DNA of 33,651 nucleotides from Rhodoblastus sp. (lineage in GTDB: Bacteria > Pseudomonadota > Alphaproteobacteria > Rhizobiales > Beijerinckiaceae), in NCBI GenBank assembly GCA_020442275.1, contig JAGRKN010000056.1, positions 6,682 through 40,332 on the forward strand, given 5' to 3'. The number at the start of each line of letters is the position of its first letter. Positions within the stretch are counted from its first letter, which is position 1. Below the pieces are notes generated by a model. The model did no database searches, was not told the origin of the DNA, and saw only the letters and a program-made list of their open reading frames with translations. Below, piece by piece: positions 24,341-33,651 of the stretch. Position numbers and translations under genes: made by a program.

Positions 24341-27300
24341 TCACCGAGCGATGACAATCCGCGCTCCTGCGCTCGCGCCCTGCAGGCCCTTTTGATACAT
24401 GGTCTCCGCCAGACCCGCGGGCTGGGTGAAGCTGCCGGCGACCTGCGCCTTCACGCGATAGACGAAGCGGTAATTGCCCTTGGGCAAAGAATCGTAGGCG
24501 TAGAAGACGCGGTCGCCGAACGAGGTCCATGTCGGCGCGAGCGTCGGCGCGGCCGATGGCTGCGCTTCGGCCGGCGCCGTCGCCAGGTTCGGATTCATCG
24601 GCTCGAAGCCGGCCGCGAGCGGCAGCGCGATCGCGACATGCGTGCGGTCCTGCGGATTGACGAGTTCAACCGTCTCCTCGATGACGTCGCCGACCTTCAC
24701 GTTGATCGCGCCATCCGCGCCGGCAGCGATTTTTTCCGGGGGCGCGTTGGCAACAACCTTGGCGAGCGTGCGCGTGATCGCAAAGCCGTTCGAATAGCCT
24801 GTCGCCTTCGCGCCAGGCTCGTTCGACTCGTAGCGCGTATCGACCAGCACGACGATCGGCTCACGGCTCGTGTTGGCGAGCGTGACGGCGCCCGTCGCTG
24901 TGCTGACGACGCGCAGCACGGGATTGTTGGCGTCGAGCGTCAGAGCCTTGGCGCTTCCGCCTTCGGTCAGCGTCAGCGCGATCGGCGCGAGCGGCCGGCG
25001 CCAGGCGGCGGCGAGCGCGCGCACGGCCGCGGACGTGGCGTTGGTCGAACCCCAGCCGTCGCCCTCGCCGATGCGCATGAGGCCGTCGCGCAGCACGGGG
25101 AAGCGCGGATCGTCGGGCGCGGCGAGCGCGACCGCGCGCGTCATCTCCGCGAGGCTGCGCGCTTCCGAGGGGAGGATGCGCGGATCGCTGCTCTCGCCCG
25201 CGATGCCGCCATAGGCCGGCGCGCCATTGCGCGAGACGATTTTCACGCGAGCCCACATGGTTTCGAGCAGCGAGGCGACCGTGCGGCGGTCGACGTTTGG
25301 CGCGCGCGTGGCGGCCGAAGCCATTTCCGCGACGCTCGTTGGCCCCATGAAGTCGGCCCGGCGCGCGAGTTCGGCGACATAGGCTTCGTCGAGTTTGCCG
25401 CCGTCGGCGAGCGCGGTCAGCGCCTCGACGCGCTCGTGCAGTTCCAGGCCCGTCATCAGGCGCGGATAGTCGGAGCGCAGGGCGAGCTTCAACACATTGG
25501 CGAGACGTTCGGCGAGCTTGTCGTCGATCGGCTCGCCCGCGCGCTTTGCGTTGACGAGGAAGGAATAGGCCCACGCCGTCAGCGACACATTGCCCTTCGC
25601 GCGAGGCCAGAAAGCGACAAGACCGTCGGCGTCAACCGCCTGATCGATCGCGGTCTGCGTATTCTTCACGTCCTGGCCGATGCGTTTGTCGAGCCCGGCC
25701 GCCGACATGATCGGCGTGAAGTTCTTCAGCGCGACGCCGGCAGACGCCAGCGAGATGCGCTGCTCCGTACAGCCGTAGGGATATTCGACGAGCGCATCGA
25801 GACCGGCGATCAACCGCACGATCGCAGGATCGGATGCGAGCGCGAGCGTGCGACGGAAGGTTCCCGCGCGCGCATCCGACGGCGCGGCCGTGAGCGTCTT
25901 CGAGGCGCCTGCAGGCACTTCGACGATCTCGTAACGGCGCACCGGCGAACGGTCGGGCTTCACCGGCAGCGTAAGTTCGACGGCGTCGCGCGCCTTGTCG
26001 GCGTCGCGCGTGACGGCGAATGTCAGCTTCACGGGATCGGCGCGATCTTCGCCGACAACGGCTTTCGCATCGATGCGCGCGGGCTTGCCGCCGTCCCATG
26101 CGAAAGCCTGCTCTCCTGTCGCGAGCTTCAACCCGTCGGCGGCGAATGTCGCTCGACCCGCGCCGCCCGGACCTTCGACGACCCGCGCGATCAAGCCGGC
26201 GTCGAACGTATCGCCCGGCCGTACGAAGCGCGGCAGCACGGGCTGCGCGACGAGGGCCTGACGGATCAGCATTTCGCCGGTCGCGAAGCCGAAGCGGTCG
26301 GGACCGCTCACGGCTTTCGCGCGCAGCTTGAACACGGTCAGCGTATCCGGCAGCTTGATCTTGATCTTCGCGACGCCATCGGCGCCTATCTTCACGCTCG
26401 GCAGATAGATCGGCACCGGCGTGAAATTTTTCCGCACCGAGATATTCGTCTCCGCGCCCCATTCGTCGAGGCCGGCGTCGCCGCCGGGAATCTCTTCGAG
26501 CGGCAGTACGCCGAAGGCCATGTTGCGCGTGTCTCGCGCGGCCATCGTCGTGGGGCGCTCGACGATGAAATCGGGGAGCGGATCGAGACGGCGTTCCTTC
26601 GCCAGAGACAGCACTGCCTGATCGACCATCCAGAAGGTCGCTTCGCCCGAGAGGGGCGCGCCCTTCTCGTCGCTCAGCCGGATCGTCGCCTCGACCTCCT
26701 GGCCCGGACGCGCCTTGCCAGGCGCTTCGATCTTGACGTTGACGATGTTCTGCACGGCCGTGACCGTGACCCATTTGGTGGCGGCGATGGTCACGGGCTT
26801 GCCCTGATCGAAGGGCGCGGAGGGATTGGGCGCGGTCTCAGGCAGACGGCCGCGCATGATCAGGAAATGCACGGCGAGCTTCGGCATCTCCTCCTTCGCG
26901 AGCGTCGTCGTATAGCGGCCGAAGCCGTTGTCGATGTCGATCCAGTCGTAGCGCCAGGCGCCCGAAGGCTCCTCGACAATGGCGAGCGCGCGCGCTTTCT
27001 GGAACGGCGACTGCACGACGAGCGTCGCGGTCTCGCCGGGCGCGTAGGCTTCCTTGTCGGCCGTCACCGTCGCGGTCTGCGAGGGCGCCCGCGCCCAGGT
27101 GACCGGCGACTGGCCGCCGACGAAGAAGTCGACGCTCACCTGCTGGCGGCGGCCGATCTTGTCGTAGGCCTCGACCTGCACAAGATAGACGCCGGCCTCC
27201 TTCGCCTCGAAGGAGAGCTTCTGCGCCTCCTTCGCGCTCGTGACCTTCCGCTCGACCAGCGTGTCGTCGATCGTCTGCGTCACGTATTTCGTGGCGCCCT

Positions 27301-30277
27301 GCGAGAAATCGCTGGCCTGCAGCGTCGAGACCCAGTTGCGCTTGATGAAGCGCACGGTCATGTCGACGCCCGGAGCCGCATCGCCCTTGCCGTCGACGGC
27401 GATGATCTGCGGCTCGATGGCGCCGGGCTTCTCGACATAGCGGGGCGTCTTCACGCCGAGCGCGAAAGGCGGCGTCGCGATGATGTTGACGACATTGCGC
27501 ACTTCCGTGTCGTCGTCGCCGGTCACCGTCGCCTCGATCGAATAGCGGCGCGGCTGCGCGGTCGGTTCGATCGTCGTGTCGAAGGTCATGCGCGAGGCGC
27601 CGCCCGCGTCGGTGCGGCCGTCGCGCTCGAGCACAGGCGAGGACTTGAATTTCGCTTCGCCGGAGAAGCGCGAATCCGTCGAGAACAGGAAGCCTTCGCG
27701 GCCGGGCGGCGACCAGACGTGCGGGAATTGCGCCGCGCGCCATTTGACCGGGCGCTCGGCGACGAGGCCGCCCGCGAAATAGCGCGAGATCAGATCGACG
27801 GAGAACTGGCCGTCGAGCGGAACCATCTGCGGGGCGTTGAGCACGACCTCGAAGGTCGGCAGACGATAGGCTTCCTTCTTGAAGGCGGTGTCGCCGCAAG
27901 TCTGCGGGCCGTCGTTGGCTGCGACCTCGCTCTCGCTGTCGGGCTGCTCGGCGGCGGATTTCGTTCCGTCGCCGCCGTCCTCGACGGAAATGGCGTCCTT
28001 GTCGCCTTTCTTGTCCTCGGCGCCGTCCGCGTTCTCGTCCGCCTTCGGTTTCGGCTTGAAACCGTCCGGCTCGAATTTGGCGGTGTAGTCGCCGGTCGCG
28101 GGCGTGGCGACATCGAACTTGTGATAGAAGCCGCCGAAGGCGTCGACCTTCACGGGAATGCGCCATTCCTGATTGTTCGGACCGTTGACGACGAGCACGC
28201 CGCCCTTCTTCGCCGGCGTCAGCTTGCCGGCGCGATAGTCGCGCACGTAGCCCTTGAAATGCACGGGTTCCTCGGGCCGGTAGATCGGCCGTTCCGTGAA
28301 GACGTGGCAGAGATTCTTTGCGAGCGGCTTGCGCTCCTCGTCCGGGCTCGTCGTCCAGGAAAGCCAGCTCTCTTCCGGCTTGGTCCAGTTTTCCTGCGCG
28401 TACTGCGATGGCGCCTCGTCCGGCGACAGCACGAGCGTGTCGAGGCCCTTGGTCACGACGATACGCTTGATGTCGGCTTCGTCGCGCTTGTCGAGATTCC
28501 AGGAAAATTCGCCTTTGGCGTCGGTCGCCCCCTGCGCGAGCGTGACGAACTTGTCGTCCTTGAGCCCTTCGAGCCGCAGCTGCGCGCCGTCGACCGGCGC
28601 CGCGTTGGCGAGCGACGTCACGACGAAGCGCACGCCCTTCAATTCCTCGATCGACGCGAGCGAAAGATCAGTCACCTGCACGCGCAGCCAGCGGCGCTTG
28701 GTCCCATCGGTCGGTCGCAGGCCCACGAGATAGGCGCCGGGCTGATTGGCGCCGGCGACCTTGGCGAATTGCGCCTTCATGTCGAGGCCGAACTTGGCGT
28801 CGACGCCGCCACGGCGGATCGGCAGGTCGACCAGCGTCGAGACAGCAGGCGAGCCCAGCGCCTTGATGCGTTCGGCAATGGCGTCGGCTTCCGCATTGGC
28901 TGCCTCTTTCCAGGCGCGCGGCTCCTTGCCGGGCAGCGGCGGCGAGGCTGCGTCTTCTGTTTCCACGCCGTCGCCGGGGAAGGGCCAGAAGTCGCGCGAC
29001 AGGGGATCGATGGCGTGCACGCGCACATCGGCGCGGTCGTAGCCGCGACCGCGCAACGGCAGGAATTGAGGGCCGAGTCGCTCGACTATGCCCGAGCCCG
29101 CATCCCATGCGATCGAGGGCTTGTCGGAGGCGAAGGAGAATTTCTGCGCGTAGCTTTCGGCGAGCGGACGCTTGCGCTGGTCGGCCAGCGCGCCCTCGGC
29201 GAGCGCGATCTCGTAGACGCGATCCGACAGGAAGCGCGCGGTGAGTTTCAGCCGCGAGCCGTCGGCCTCCACCGCGAGGTCGTCCACGGCGGGCGTGATG
29301 CGCAGGGCTTCGCGCGCGCGCAAAACGTCGAGATTTTCGGGCGTCGCGGAAAAGCTCAGCGTCAGACGACGCTTCGGGGCGGCCTGATAGGAGGGCTTCT
29401 CGTCGTCGGAGTTGGCGTCGCTGTCTGAGCCCTGCGAGGCGCATTGCAGCACGTCGTCGCGCTTCGCGCCGCTCCAGCCGCGCCCGCAATCGGCGTCGCT
29501 GACCGTAAAGGGCGCGGCGGTGCGTGCGCGTAATTCGAAGATCGGATCGTCGAGACCGGGCTCGTCCGAAAGCTTCAGTCGCAGCACGGCGACGCGGCCG
29601 TCGGGAATCGTCGAGCGGAAGCGCACGACATAGGTCTGCTTGTCTTCGCGCTTGGCGCGTTCGAGCGGACGAATGTCGAAATCGCGGGCTCCCAGCGCCT
29701 GGGCGCCCTCGGGCGAAACGCCCGGCGCCTTGCGCAATTCGATAGTGATGAGACGCGCCAGAGCCGCCATGTCGACGGGCTCTGCGAAGGTCAGCGCGAT
29801 CTGGTCGAGATCGGTGACGGGATCGGCGCCTTCGGACGGCGAGGTCGATTCGGGCGCGGGCAGGAGCGCGACGAGTTTCGCGCGCGCGTCCTTGGTCTTC
29901 ACCTCGACGCGCTGCAGCGCCTTCCAAGGTTCGGCCGGGCGGAACTGCAGGGCCCGCGCGCCGATCCAGCGCCATTCGCCTGACGCCTTCGGCGCCATGG
30001 TCACGAAGCGTTCGGGCTTGTCCTCGGGGCCGCCCGCCGCCGGGCCCGTATCGGCATCGAAGAAGACGGTGACGGGATCCCACGCGCGCAGGAAGCGATC
30101 CGGCACCACGCGCGCGCCATCGGCGCGCACGAGTTTGTCGGTCGGAAATTCCGGCGCGGCGACGGCCGCCAGCGGCTTTGCCGGCGCGGGCTTCCTGTCT
30201 GTCTGGGCGAAGGCGACCTGCGTCAGCGTCGCAAGGCCCGCCGTGGCGAAAAGGAGCGCGAGGATGGAGCGTTTCAT
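24341..30277 (-). CDS. Bacterial alpha-2-macroglobulin family protein
   Basis: This exported protein of 1978 residues has a signal peptide MKRSILALLFATAGLATLTQVAFA (cleavage after Ala24) and no lipobox cysteine. It is longer than the E. coli homologue YfhM. Successive macroglobulin-like beta domains are seen, including the A2M_N segment ERPIYRPEEPVHFKGYVRDYR. The thioester motif YPYGCTEQ has Cys1503 and Gln1506, so the covalent protease-trapping chemistry looks intact, and the alpha/alpha thioester domain follows. Family members are thought to trap foreign proteases that breach the outer membrane while PBP1C repairs the wall. Odd features are a Lys/Asp/Glu-rich low-complexity insert at about residues 733-795 and four cysteines outside the thioester. 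The ATG at 30277 is nine bases after the upstream gene's stop. YfhM is its family reference; no symbol is assigned. Confidence 0.93.
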   Translation of the reverse strand: MKRSILALLFATAGLATLTQVAFAQTDRKPAPAKPLAAVAAPEFPTDKLVRADGARVVPDRFLRAWDPVTVFFDADTGPAAGGPEDKPERFVTMAPKASGEWRWIGARALQFRPAEPWKALQRVEVKTKDARAKLVALLPAPESTSPSEGADPVTDLDQIALTFAEPVDMAALARLITIELRKAPGVSPEGAQALGARDFDIRPLERAKREDKQTYVVRFRSTIPDGRVAVLRLKLSDEPGLDDPIFELRARTAAPFTVSDADCGRGWSGAKRDDVLQCASQGSDSDANSDDEKPSYQAAPKRRLTLSFSATPENLDVLRAREALRITPAVDDLAVEADGSRLKLTARFLSDRVYEIALAEGALADQRKRPLAESYAQKFSFASDKPSIAWDAGSGIVERLGPQFLPLRGRGYDRADVRVHAIDPLSRDFWPFPGDGVETEDAASPPLPGKEPRAWKEAANAEADAIAERIKALGSPAVSTLVDLPIRRGGVDAKFGLDMKAQFAKVAGANQPGAYLVGLRPTDGTKRRWLRVQVTDLSLASIEELKGVRFVVTSLANAAPVDGAQLRLEGLKDDKFVTLAQGATDAKGEFSWNLDKRDEADIKRIVVTKGLDTLVLSPDEAPSQYAQENWTKPEESWLSWTTSPDEERKPLAKNLCHVFTERPIYRPEEPVHFKGYVRDYRAGKLTPAKKGGVLVVNGPNNQEWRIPVKVDAFGGFYHKFDVATPATGDYTAKFEPDGFKPKPKADENADGAEDKKGDKDAISVEDGGDGTKSAAEQPDSESEVAANDGPQTCGDTAFKKEAYRLPTFEVVLNAPQMVPLDGQFSVDLISRYFAGGLVAERPVKWRAAQFPHVWSPPGREGFLFSTDSRFSGEAKFKSSPVLERDGRTDAGGASRMTFDTTIEPTAQPRRYSIEATVTGDDDTEVRNVVNIIATPPFALGVKTPRYVEKPGAIEPQIIAVDGKGDAAPGVDMTVRFIKRNWVSTLQASDFSQGATKYVTQTIDDTLVERKVTSAKEAQKLSFEAKEAGVYLVQVEAYDKIGRRQQVSVDFFVGGQSPVTWARAPSQTATVTADKEAYAPGETATLVVQSPFQKARALAIVEEPSGAWRYDWIDIDNGFGRYTTTLAKEEMPKLAVHFLIMRGRLPETAPNPSAPFDQGKPVTIAATKWVTVTAVQNIVNVKIEAPGKARPGQEVEATIRLSDEKGAPLSGEATFWMVDQAVLSLAKERRLDPLPDFIVERPTTMAARDTRNMAFGVLPLEEIPGGDAGLDEWGAETNISVRKNFTPVPIYLPSVKIGADGVAKIKIKLPDTLTVFKLRAKAVSGPDRFGFATGEMLIRQALVAQPVLPRFVRPGDTFDAGLIARVVEGPGGAGRATFAADGLKLATGEQAFAWDGGKPARIDAKAVVGEDRADPVKLTFAVTRDADKARDAVELTLPVKPDRSPVRRYEIVEVPAGASKTLTAAPSDARAGTFRRTLALASDPAIVRLIAGLDALVEYPYGCTEQRISLASAGVALKNFTPIMSAAGLDKRIGQDVKNTQTAIDQAVDADGLVAFWPRAKGNVSLTAWAYSFLVNAKRAGEPIDDKLAERLANVLKLALRSDYPRLMTGLELHERVEALTALADGGKLDEAYVAELARRADFMGPTSVAEMASAATRAPNVDRRTVASLLETMWARVKIVSRNGAPAYGGIAGESSDPRILPSEARSLAEMTRAVALAAPDDPRFPVLRDGLMRIGEGDGWGSTNATSAAVRALAAAWRRPLAPIALTLTEGGSAKALTLDANNPVLRVVSTATGAVTLANTSREPIVVLVDTRYESNEPGAKATGYSNGFAITRTLAKVVANAPPEKIAAGADGAINVKVGDVIEETVELVNPQDRTHVAIALPLAAGFEPMNPNLATAPAEAQPSAAPTLAPTWTSFGDRVFYAYDSLPKGNYRFVYRVKAQVAGSFTQPAGLAETMYQKGLQGASAGARIVIAR

Positions 30278-30286
30278 GGTCTCGTC

Positions 30287-33200
30287 TCAGCGGGGCTGGG
30301 TTGTCTTGGCGTTGGACTTGAGGCCGGCGAGGCCGAGAAACTTCTCGATCTCTTCCGGTGGCGGACCGGCGGGCGGCGGCTCGAGGCCGACAAGCGCGGG
30401 GCGCACGACGGCGGCCGGCGCATCGGCGGGCATGCGCGCTTCGAGTATGTAGCGGCCGGGCGCCAGCTTTCTGATTTGCGATACGCCGGTTCCAATCAGC
30501 TTGCCGCTTTCATCCATCAGGCGCGCCTCGGCGCGGTCGGGATCTGCGCGCAGGCCGATGCCGATCTCGGACGCCTTCTTCACCTCGAAGCCGAACAGGA
30601 CGCTCGCGCCCGGCGCGATGGCGACCGCATCGCCGACGCCTTCCTTGACCGGCAGAACCGGCGCCGAGGTCAAATCGAGCGCGCCGCCAAGCGGGCCGTC
30701 GTGCGGCGACCAGATCGTCAGCGTCGCCTCGCCCGCCGCGACATAGCGGCGAAAATCGGCGCCCGCCGCGTAGAGCTTCATTTCGCGCGCGCCGTTCTGT
30801 TCGAGCGCGACGACGACCGGCGCGCTGGTCGTGACGCCGAGGAGTTGCGGCTTGTCCTGTTTCAGAGTGAAGGCCATGGCGGCGCCTTCGAGCCTGACGG
30901 ACGCTGGCGCGGCAATCGCGCGGGCCTGCGCCTTCGGCCAGGGCGAAGCGCCCGCGCGTTCGAGCCAGGCCGCGACGAGACCCGGCTGGTAAGCCAGCGC
31001 GACCTCTCCGGGCCCATCGAGCGTCAGCGTCGCGCCACGCAACACGCGGCCGGATTTCGAAACGAAAGTCACTTCCGCGCCCTCGACGCGCAGCACATCG
31101 CCCTGCTGCGCATCGACGCGCAGCAGCGACGAGCCGGCCGCGCCGAAGAAGCGTTTGACGATGCGATCGACCGCGACCGGCTCGACCTTCGCCGGCGCCG
31201 CGGCGAGGCGCACGGGCTGCGGCTTGTCCGAGAGGTTGACGAGCCAGACCTCCGAGGCGCTGGCGCCGAGCGAGCGCGACAGAGCCGCATTGACCGCATG
31301 CAGCGCAAAGACCTCGTTCTCGATCGGCCCGACGAAGGCCGCCGTTCCGGGCGCGAGATCGATGTCGAGCTTCTTGTCGCCGGAAGCTAGCGTGACAGGC
31401 TGCGCGGTCAGCGGCGGCAAGAGGATCGAGACTTCGCCCGCCGCCGCGCGCTTGGCTGCGACCGCAACGTCGAGCGATTCAATGTCGATGCGCAACGCGT
31501 CCGCGCCGCCGGCGTTCCACACGCGCAGGGGCTTTGCGCCGGCGAGAGCGGCGGCGACATTGTCGCCGACCGCCATGCCGCGCCCGGCGTCGAGGCCGGG
31601 CTGGCCGAAGGCGGAGGAGGCGCGCCAGACGCGCGCCTTGCCTTCCGCCGGCTGCGGCGCCGGCAGGAGCGCGCTTTCGCCGGCGTCGAGCGCCAGCGCG
31701 AGCGGTTCGCCCTTCCACGCGAGCGTCGGCGCCTCGACCTTGTCGAGCCCCGCATCGCGCGCGACAAACCACAGGCGTTCCGATTGCGGCGCGAGCGCGC
31801 CGGCGTCGGCGCGGGTCAGCGCATGACCATTCTGCGAGCCCGCGAACAGATGCTCGCTCGCCGTCTTGAGATCGACAACGACGGCGGACGCGGCGCTTCC
31901 GAGACCGACGCGCAGCTTCTGGCCGACCGCGTCGAGCGCGAGCGGTTCGAGCGCGACCGACGTCGCGTCCTGCGCATTGCGTACGACGTTGCGCGCGAGA
32001 ATGTCGATCGGCGCATCGGCGCCGTCGATCGACCAGACGGAGGCGCGCCATTCAGCCTTGTCGGCGCCTGCGGGCCAGGCGACGAGCGGGGTCTGGCCGC
32101 GTTCGAAACCGACGACCCGCCAGTTGCCATCCGCGTCACGCCGCTCGACCGAGAGCACGAGTTCGGAAGCCGCGCGCGCGGCCACCAGCGCGAGCGAGCC
32201 TGCCGGCGCGGCGGGCAGAGCGAAACGATGGACGCCGGCGCCAGAAATCTGCGCCGCGCCTTCCGCCTTCAGGGCGGGCGCGTCCTTCTCGGCGGGCAGC
32301 GCGAGCCGCACCTCGATGCTGTCGTCGCTCTTTTCGACGCGCGCATCGGCGTCGTCGGAGGGCGTCTCGTCGGCGCCGGCTTCGGCCTTCATCGCGGTCA
32401 GGGTCAGCGCATAGCGCCCCGCCGGCAGGCGGCGCGACATGGCGATGTTCCAGTCGTTCTGGCGACCGGCGAGCCGTTCGACGATGGCGCCATTGGCGTC
32501 GCGCAGCACGCCCTTCAGATCCTTGCGGCCGAAGGAGGTAAGATTGACGACGCGGTCTTCCGCGATCGCGAAATCGAGCTTCGCGGGAAGATCGACGAAG
32601 CGCGAATCGTCGGGCTGCAATTCCGCTGACTTCAGCACCACCGAATAGTCGAGCCGGTCGTCGCGGCCGATGGCGCGCGCCTCGAGGCGATAGGCGCCGG
32701 CGCCGAGCTTGCCGGAGAAGGGCCGGTCCTTCGAGACCTTTCCGACCAATTCCTTCTCGCCGCGAACGATGTCGCCGATCATGCCGTCGGTGATCGTGAG
32801 ATCGATCTTCGACTCGCCCTTCAGCGCGAAGGTCCAGACATCAGGCGTGCGCGACGCGTCCTTGGTCGCCGGCTCGCGCCATTGCAGCTTGTACTCGTCA
32901 TCGTAGCCGAGCTTGTGCGGCCCGTGGCCCTCAAGGGCGACATCGGGCGTGATCTGACTAAGGCGCGCGACCATGCGCGCATCGACGGACACGGGCGGCG
33001 TCACGAGACGATATTTGCCGGGCTCGAGCCTGATTTCGAGGCTCTTGAGCGGGCCTGGCGCCGTCAGCGGCCAGCCATCCGCATCTTCGAGACGCGCGGA
33101 AAGCGTGCGGCCGAGCGCGTAGAGTTCGAGACGATAGAGCCCGGCTTCGCGGATCTCGATCGGCGTGATGGCGCCGCGTCCGTCCGACAGCGTGGCGCGC

Positions 33201-33651
33201 GCCGAACCGCCGGGGCTGAGCGCGCCGGTTTCAATCAGTTCGGCCGGCGTCGCCGTCAGGCCGAGACGGCCGCTCGAATCTTTCGCCGCGACCGCGACGC
33301 GATAGGAGCCGGCGCGCAGATAGGTCTGGACGAGGCCGTTATGGCCCGCGCCATTGTCTTCCGCCGAGCCGATGCGCGGCAGGAAATTCGTGCCGATGGA
33401 AACGCCGGTCTTCAAACGGCCGAGCGTCTCGACGCGATAGAGGCCGCCCTCCTTCGCCTCGACCCGGAATTCGCGACGCTGTCCCTCCGCGAGATCGAAG
33501 CGCAGCGGTTCGCCCGCCGCGATCGTCTGCAGGGGCTGGCGCGGGCGCGCGGCCTGCGCGGGCGGCGTCGGCGCGACCCAGGCGATTTCGAGCGCGCGCG
33601 GCGTAACAGAAGCGGGAATGCGCAGCGTGAAGACGCGCGAATCCTTCTCGG
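30287..33651 (-). CDS. Large beta-rich protein of unknown function, first seen gene of the macroglobulin operon (5' end outside window)
   Basis: The frame is open from the window edge to TGA at 30289-30287, so more than 1,120 residues are present and the N-terminus is missing. A TTG-initiated frame beginning at 33415 is not the real start, because coding-quality sequence (VTPRALEIAWVAPTPPAQ, then EGQRREFRVEAKEGGLYRVETLGR) continues upstream. I do not recognise a named family. The protein is built of repeated beta-sandwich-like units marked by a G-x-Y-R strand: EGGLYRVETLG, RAGSYRVAVAA, EAGLYRLELYALG, EPGKYRLVTP, GAGAYRLEARAIG, PAGRYALTLTAM and APGRYILEARM. These resemble bacterial pre-peptidase C-terminal (PPC) domains. 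The end is proline-rich (PPPAGPPPEEIEKF). Nine bases separate it from the alpha-2-macroglobulin gene, so it is probably periplasmic and a partner of it. Function is unknown. Confidence 0.75.
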   Translation of the reverse strand, partial: EKDSRVFTLRIPASVTPRALEIAWVAPTPPAQAARPRQPLQTIAAGEPLRFDLAEGQRREFRVEAKEGGLYRVETLGRLKTGVSIGTNFLPRIGSAEDNGAGHNGLVQTYLRAGSYRVAVAAKDSSGRLGLTATPAELIETGALSPGGSARATLSDGRGAITPIEIREAGLYRLELYALGRTLSARLEDADGWPLTAPGPLKSLEIRLEPGKYRLVTPPVSVDARMVARLSQITPDVALEGHGPHKLGYDDEYKLQWREPATKDASRTPDVWTFALKGESKIDLTITDGMIGDIVRGEKELVGKVSKDRPFSGKLGAGAYRLEARAIGRDDRLDYSVVLKSAELQPDDSRFVDLPAKLDFAIAEDRVVNLTSFGRKDLKGVLRDANGAIVERLAGRQNDWNIAMSRRLPAGRYALTLTAMKAEAGADETPSDDADARVEKSDDSIEVRLALPAEKDAPALKAEGAAQISGAGVHRFALPAAPAGSLALVAARAASELVLSVERRDADGNWRVVGFERGQTPLVAWPAGADKAEWRASVWSIDGADAPIDILARNVVRNAQDATSVALEPLALDAVGQKLRVGLGSAASAVVVDLKTASEHLFAGSQNGHALTRADAGALAPQSERLWFVARDAGLDKVEAPTLAWKGEPLALALDAGESALLPAPQPAEGKARVWRASSAFGQPGLDAGRGMAVGDNVAAALAGAKPLRVWNAGGADALRIDIESLDVAVAAKRAAAGEVSILLPPLTAQPVTLASGDKKLDIDLAPGTAAFVGPIENEVFALHAVNAALSRSLGASASEVWLVNLSDKPQPVRLAAAPAKVEPVAVDRIVKRFFGAAGSSLLRVDAQQGDVLRVEGAEVTFVSKSGRVLRGATLTLDGPGEVALAYQPGLVAAWLERAGASPWPKAQARAIAAPASVRLEGAAMAFTLKQDKPQLLGVTTSAPVVVALEQNGAREMKLYAAGADFRRYVAAGEATLTIWSPHDGPLGGALDLTSAPVLPVKEGVGDAVAIAPGASVLFGFEVKKASEIGIGLRADPDRAEARLMDESGKLIGTGVSQIRKLAPGRYILEARMPADAPAAVVRPALVGLEPPPAGPPPEEIEKFLGLAGLKSNAKTTQPR

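Noticed and set aside
24392-29428. A 1,678-codon open frame on the + strand opposite the macroglobulin gene
   Set aside because: It is the antisense shadow of a GC-rich gene. The product is Arg/His/Asp-rich with no domain pattern, while the minus strand encodes a recognised family with signal peptide and thioester motif.

Overview
ORGANISM. The window is GC-rich chromosomal DNA from an alphaproteobacterium, most likely a member of the Hyphomicrobiales (Rhizobiales). The evidence is the rpoN-hpf-ptsN order, the zinc-ribbon 'FYDLN acid' protein (TIGR02300) beside a CP4-like aroA followed by cmk, the otsB-GH15-otsA trehalose cassette, and three families of palindromic intergenic repeats of a kind common in this order. 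No phage, insertion sequence, CRISPR array or rRNA was seen. Genes are densely packed and mostly housekeeping or metabolic. LAYOUT. (1) 1-2140, + strand: the 3' end of rpoN (sigma-54), hpf (ribosome hibernation) and ptsN (nitrogen PTS regulator). A sigma-54-like -24/-12 sequence lies in front of ptsN and a strong hairpin spans the ptsN stop. (2) 2144-7304: glk on the minus strand, divergent from a tightly overlapping otsB, GH15 glycosidase and otsA operon for trehalose metabolism. (3) 7418-13139, + strand: a branched-chain-amino-acid-type ABC transporter (periplasmic binding protein, two ATPases, two permeases), translationally coupled to an alpha/beta hydrolase. A palindromic repeat sits between the binding-protein gene and the rest. 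(4) 13199-14014: an rquA homologue, the marker gene for rhodoquinone synthesis. It overlaps tail-to-tail with an MFS transporter (13912-15246, minus). (5) 15566-17250: a small winged-helix regulator convergent with a flavin-dependent monooxygenase or acyl-CoA-dehydrogenase-fold gene. (6) 17336-20215: tRNA-Ala(GGC) with its own promoter and terminator, the TIGR02300 gene, and the divergent aroA-cmk operon. (7) 20225-21797, minus: a VOC-fold protein and an enoyl-CoA hydratase/isomerase-family gene. (8) 21955-33651, minus: a three-gene envelope operon, transcribed as a large beta-rich protein of unknown function (cut by the window end), a bacterial alpha-2-macroglobulin with an intact thioester motif, then penicillin-binding protein 1C (pbpC). 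HOW THEY WORK TOGETHER. Region 2 feeds glucose and UDP-glucose chemistry: Glk makes glucose-6-phosphate, OtsA and OtsB make trehalose, and the GH15 enzyme probably hydrolyses an alpha-glucoside. Region 8 looks like a periplasmic protease-trapping and cell-wall-repair unit. The best leads for something new are rquA, its convergent overlap and its attachment to a transporter/hydrolase operon; the uncharacterised third partner of the alpha-2-macroglobulin/PBP1C unit; and a CP4-like EPSP synthase with glycine at the position that decides glyphosate discrimination. Functions are assigned from recognised motifs and family knowledge; no database search was run.
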